64,000 bases of DNA, taken from positions 100,132 to 164,131 of the forward strand of contig NZ_JAFMPS010000007.1 in the NCBI RefSeq assembly GCF_020667895.1. Reading direction: 5' to 3'. A program made the translations under genes and the position numbers. Shown in pieces: positions 60,996-64,000 of this stretch; positions within the stretch are counted from its first letter, which is position 1; each line of letters starts with the position of its first letter. This stretch comes from Alcanivorax sp. 1008 (lineage in GTDB: Bacteria; Pseudomonadota; Gammaproteobacteria; Pseudomonadales; Alcanivoracaceae). Below the pieces are notes generated by a model that saw only the letters and a program-made list of their open reading frames with translations, made no database searches and was not told the origin of the DNA.

Positions 60996-62786
60996 GTGAT
61001 TCATTACTGCATCCAGCCGTCCCGCCCGGAAGCTCATCAATTCACCGTTGTTCTGACCATTGAGACGCCTACCCCGGAGGGGCAGGTGCTGCGCATGCCG
61101 GCCTGGATACCCGGCAGCTACATGATCCGCGACTTTGCCCGTCATGTGCTGTCTCTGCGTGCCGAGAGTGCTGGTCAGCCGGTGGCGGTGGCCAAGCTCG
61201 ACAAGGACAGTTGGCAGGTTGCCCCCTGTGACGGCCCGTTGCAGGTGTCCATCGATGTCTATGGCTGGGATCTGTCGGTACGCGGCGCCCATCTGGATAC
61301 CCGTCATGCCTACTTCAACGGCACCTGCGTATTCCTGCAGCCGATCGGCCATGAAGACCAACCCTGTGAAGTGGACATGCTGCCGCCAGAAGGCACTGCC
61401 TACGCCACCTGGCGTGTGGCAACCGGCATGCCGCGGTTGACCGGCGGTGCATGGGATTTCGGACGTTTCCGCGCGGAAAACTATGACGACCTGATCGATT
61501 ATCCGGTGGAGATGGGGCACTTCGAAGATGCCCGTTTCGAAGCCGGAGGGATTGTCCACAAGGTGGTGATCAGCGGCCACAGTGGCACCGATCTGGATCG
61601 ACTGGTGCGCGATTTGAAGCCCATCTGTGAGCAGCATATTGCCCTGTTCGGCGAGCAGCCGCCGATGCAGGATTACCTGTTTATGACTCTGGTAACGGCG
61701 GATGGATATGGTGGCCTTGAGCACCGGAACTCCACTAGCTTGATGTGCGCCCGCGCCGATCTGCCACGGCGCAGTGATGCGCCGGACAAGCAGCGCGACA
61801 GCTATCGCAACTATCTTGGCCTGTGCAGTCATGAGTATTTCCATAGCTGGATGGTCAAGCGCATCAAGCCCGAGGCATTCACCCCATACGACCTCAGTCA
61901 GGAAAACTACACCGAACTGTTGTGGGCCTTCGAAGGTATCACCAGCTACTACGATGATTTGGGCATGGTGCGTTGCGGCAAAATCAGCCCAGAAAGTTAT
62001 CTGGAGTTGCTTGGCACTGCTATTAGCCGGGTAGCCCGTGGTCGCGGCACCCACAAGCAAACCGTTACCGAATCCAGCTTTGATGCCTGGACCCGTTTTT
62101 ACAAGCAGGATGAAAATGCCAGCAACGCCATCGTCAGCTATTACGCCAAGGGTTCACTGGTGGCGCTGGCGCTGGATTTCACCCTGCGCCGCGTTACCGA
62201 TGGCGGAAAATCGCTGGATGACTTGATGCGCCTGCTGTGGCAGCGCTACGGCAAGATCGGCGTCGGTGTGCCGGAGCAGGGCATTCAACTGCTGGCCGAA
62301 GAGGTGGCTGGTCAATCGTTGCAGGATTTCTTTGATCTGGCGTTGTATAGCACAGAGCCGTTGCCGCTGGCAGAAATGCTGGCAGAGGCCGGTGTCGAAC
62401 TGCACTGGCGTGCGCCGACCAGCCATGCGGACATGGGCGGCAAGCCGGGTAATGGTGCGTCGCCGGTAAATCTTGGTGTGCGAATTGCTGATGATGTCTT
62501 GGGTGCGCGCATTCAGGTGGCGTTTGAGCAGGGTGCGGCCATGGCGGCGGGATTGTCGGCGGGGGATGTCATCATTGCGTTGAACGGTGTGCGGACGGAT
62601 GCAAGGAAGCTGGATGATCAGTTGCAGCAGTTTTCACCGGGTGATGATGTTGAGATCCATGCGTTTCGGCGTGATGAGTTGATGCGGGTAAAAGTACGAC
62701 TTGATGTTGGGGAGGCTTCTTTAGCTTACTTGACCGTTGCTGCTGGTGGTTTGACTGAAGTGGGTCGGAGCTGGTTGGGGAAGTGA
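60996..62786 (+). CDS. M61 family glycyl aminopeptidase with PDZ domain
   Basis: A protein of 596 residues. The start is GTG 60996 with GGAG 6 bases upstream (MIHYCIQPSRPEAHQF); an earlier frame start at 60960 has no ribosome site. The N-terminal beta domain has MPAWIPGSYMIRDFARHV and YFNGTCVFL; the catalytic domain contains His279-Glu280-x-x-His283 (CSHEYFHSWMVKRIKP), the third ligand probably the Glu in LLWAFEGITSYYDDL. GGLEHRNST is a conserved M61 motif. A PDZ domain lies at about 485-575 (GARIQVAFEQGAAMAAGLSAGDVIIALNG). No signal peptide is evident, so it is probably cytoplasmic. Releases Gly or Ala from peptides in characterised relatives. Confidence 0.92.
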   Translation: MIHYCIQPSRPEAHQFTVVLTIETPTPEGQVLRMPAWIPGSYMIRDFARHVLSLRAESAGQPVAVAKLDKDSWQVAPCDGPLQVSIDVYGWDLSVRGAHLDTRHAYFNGTCVFLQPIGHEDQPCEVDMLPPEGTAYATWRVATGMPRLTGGAWDFGRFRAENYDDLIDYPVEMGHFEDARFEAGGIVHKVVISGHSGTDLDRLVRDLKPICEQHIALFGEQPPMQDYLFMTLVTADGYGGLEHRNSTSLMCARADLPRRSDAPDKQRDSYRNYLGLCSHEYFHSWMVKRIKPEAFTPYDLSQENYTELLWAFEGITSYYDDLGMVRCGKISPESYLELLGTAISRVARGRGTHKQTVTESSFDAWTRFYKQDENASNAIVSYYAKGSLVALALDFTLRRVTDGGKSLDDLMRLLWQRYGKIGVGVPEQGIQLLAEEVAGQSLQDFFDLALYSTEPLPLAEMLAEAGVELHWRAPTSHADMGGKPGNGASPVNLGVRIADDVLGARIQVAFEQGAAMAAGLSAGDVIIALNGVRTDARKLDDQLQQFSPGDDVEIHAFRRDELMRVKVRLDVGEASLAYLTVAAGGLTEVGRSWLGK

Positions 62787-62830
62787 GTTTGTGGTTCCGC
62801 GGGTTGTGGGGTGGTGTTGAAATCGTGCGG

Positions 62831-62937
62831 CGAGCGGGAGTGCTGGCGTTTCCGGGACACGCACGAGTACATCCATGTAGCTCATCTCAGCCATCCCTGG
62901 CTTCGATGGTCCCGGAAACGCCAACACTCCCGCTCGC
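62831..62937. repeat. Inverted-repeat element 1 (about 105 bp)
   Basis: Arms of about 28-29 bases run outward from a loop: GCGAGCGGGAGTGCTGGCG...CCGGGAC on the left and the reverse complement on the right, with a single C/T difference compatible with a G-U pair in RNA. The 50-base loop holds TACAT-CC-ATGTA, an internal small palindrome. Looks like a non-coding repetitive or mobile hairpin element. Confidence 0.7.
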
Positions 62938-63000
62938 GGCCAGACATCGCATGTGTATCCGCGAAAATTAATTAAGGCCAGCGGCCTGGCAAGAAGCAGG

Positions 63001-63126
63001 ATGCAAGGTCAGTGTGTCTGTCAGGGGGTGACGGGACTGTGTGAGGCATGGATGCCGAACTCAAGCCCCCACGGATGGGTTTACGGCGTGTCCCGGCACC
63101 CCCTGACAGACACACTGACCGACGAA
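63001..63126. repeat. Inverted-repeat element 2 (about 115 bp)
   Basis: Perfect 24-base arms (63007-63030 and 63097-63120), extendable to 30 bases with one mismatch, enclose a 66-base spacer (54 bases after extension). The spacer contains GGCAT-GG-ATGCC, echoing the TACAT-CC-ATGTA of element 1. Same architecture as element 1 but a different arm sequence. Confidence 0.75.
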
Positions 63127-63168
63127 GCCACTGCCGCACCCGCTTACCGTAACCGGACTGAATAAGTT

Positions 63169-64000
63169 TTGACTGAACACTCGATCACCACACTGAAACA
63201 ACAACTCAACGACTGCCTGCGCGTCGATCGCTATCGCCTGCGTCGCCGTCTGGAAAAACTGCAACAAAAGCCCAACGACAACGCCCTGGAAAAAATCGCC
63301 GCTGATATAGCGCGCTCGAGCACCCGCCGTGCCCGCAAAGCGGCAAGACAGCCAAAACTCAGCTGGCCGAACCTGCCGGTGGTGGAGCAACTCGACACCA
63401 TCCGTAATGCCATCCGCGATCATCAGGTGGTGGTACTGGCCGGCGAAACCGGCTCAGGCAAAACCACTCAGCTGCCGAAAATCTGCCTTGAACTCGGACG
63501 CGGCGTAGAAGGCATGATCGGCCACACCCAGCCGCGCCGACTGGCCGCTCGCGCCGTATCCAGCCGTATTGCCGAAGAAATCGGCTCCTCCGTCGGCGAT
63601 CTGGTGGGCTATCGGGTGCGTTTTACCGATCACGTCGGCGAAGACTGCATGATCAAGCTGATGACAGACGGCATGTTGTTGTCGGAAATCCAGTCCGATC
63701 GCTTTCTGGACCAGTACGACACCCTGATTATCGACGAAGCCCACGAACGCAGTCTGAATATCGACTTCCTGCTTGGTTATATTCGGCAACTGCTACCCAA
63801 GCGGCCGGACCTGAAAGTTATCATCACCTCCGCCACCATCGATCACGAACGCTTCGCTCGACACTTTGCCGGTGCCCCGGTGATTGAAGTGTCTGGCCGC
63901 ACCTATCCGGTGGACGTGCACTATCGTCCGGCGGAAGCCGAACGCGAACTCAGCCGTCAGGTGGAAGATGTGCTGCGCGAGATTGAACAGCTGGAGCGCG
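63169..64000 (+). CDS. hrpA: ATP-dependent RNA helicase HrpA, N-terminal part
   Basis: A DEAH-box RNA helicase implicated in mRNA processing and, in E. coli, rescue of collided or stalled ribosomes. The frame runs off the window after 277 residues of about 1300. It starts at TTG 63169 ([31 protein letters not shown]); no in-frame ATG lies close by, and E. coli HrpA also begins MTE. Walker A GETGSGKT is at residues 92-99, the [10 protein letters not shown] motif follows, and DEAH is at 189-192 ([19 protein letters not shown]), then VIITSATID. The segment is highly similar to E. coli HrpA. Confidence 0.96.
   Translation, partial: MTEHSITTLKQQLNDCLRVDRYRLRRRLEKLQQKPNDNALEKIAADIARSSTRRARKAARQPKLSWPNLPVVEQLDTIRNAIRDHQVVVLAGETGSGKTTQLPKICLELGRGVEGMIGHTQPRRLAARAVSSRIAEEIGSSVGDLVGYRVRFTDHVGEDCMIKLMTDGMLLSEIQSDRFLDQYDTLIIDEAHERSLNIDFLLGYIRQLLPKRPDLKVIITSATIDHERFARHFAGAPVIEVSGRTYPVDVHYRPAEAERELSRQVEDVLREIEQLER

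Larger units (their letters stand above)
62787..63168. other. Intergenic region with two long inverted repeats
   Basis: 382 bases between the M61 gene and hrpA, filled by two separate dyad elements (62831-62937 and 63001-63126). A few short ORFs cross it, but they are made of the palindromes and are not genes. hrpA's ribosome site is not obvious. Confidence 0.6.

Noticed and set aside
62783..62971. Short ORF inside inverted repeat element 1
   Set aside because: It is made of the palindrome and no ribosome site or protein family is seen; a mirror ORF exists on the other strand for the same reason.
1..64000. tRNA/rRNA genes, integrase, transposase or prophage
   Set aside because: No cloverleaf-like gene, CCA-ended stem set or mobile-element protein was recognised in gaps or coding frames; scan was by eye, so a dedicated tool could still find one.

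Overview
The window is a chromosomal segment of a Gram-negative, aerobic gammaproteobacterium. The evidence is a Pseudomonas-like housekeeping gene order (fadH ... nadK-yeaC-pepN; pyrD/rmf/rlmL; lexA; topA), recC-recB-recD, and a large set of outer-membrane lipid-handling proteins. The lipid genes together with isocitrate lyase suggest a marine, lipid- or hydrocarbon-using relative of Pseudomonadales/Oceanospirillales (Alcanivorax-like). That placement is inference, not a database result. No tRNA, rRNA, CRISPR array, insertion sequence or prophage was seen.

Layout. 1-7.4 kb: end of fadH, a coiled-coil protein, a double cyclic-nucleotide-domain/rhodanese protein behind a perfect CRP-type palindrome, then nadK, yeaC and pepN with overlapping ends. 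7.6-17.6 kb: a five-gene envelope cluster of DUF1302 barrel, DUF1329 periplasmic protein, VolA/Pla-1-like lipase lipoprotein, YCF48-type beta-propeller with an acidic insert, and an RND/MMPL transporter. 17.7-25 kb: pyrD with a hairpin over its Shine-Dalgarno, rmf, rlmL, a glutaredoxin-like protein, the lexA-DUF1499-tatD operon, a cNMP-domain protein and a universal stress protein. 25-31 kb: topA, a conserved hypothetical, a LOG-family hydrolase, and a second LolA-like/outer-membrane barrel pair. 31-41.8 kb: a ferritin-like protein, recCBD and an RbgA/YlqF GTPase. 41.9-46.8 kb: outer-membrane proteins, including OmpA and a lipoprotein with ten thrombospondin type 3 repeats, then a monoacylglycerol-lipase-like hydrolase. 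47.1-48.7 kb: aceA.

48.8-60.2 kb is the most unusual part: an amide/urea utilisation locus. A LuxR-type response regulator overlaps a hybrid histidine kinase whose sensor half is an NCS1 nucleobase-type permease plus a Cys-rich insert. Divergent from it is a five-gene UrtABCDE/FmdDEF-type ABC transporter, followed by formamidase fmdA and zinc-ribbon fmdB. A 19-nt near-palindrome occurs both in the kinase/transporter intergenic region and upstream of fmdA, so it may be the regulator's operator. 60.4-64 kb: a lipocalin, an M61 peptidase, two long-armed inverted repeats, and the start of hrpA, which runs off the window.

Coherent themes are envelope lipid traffic (two barrel/LolA-like sets, surface lipase, lipocalin, monoacylglycerol lipase, fadH, aceA) and short-chain amide or urea use as a nitrogen source under a transporter-like sensor kinase.
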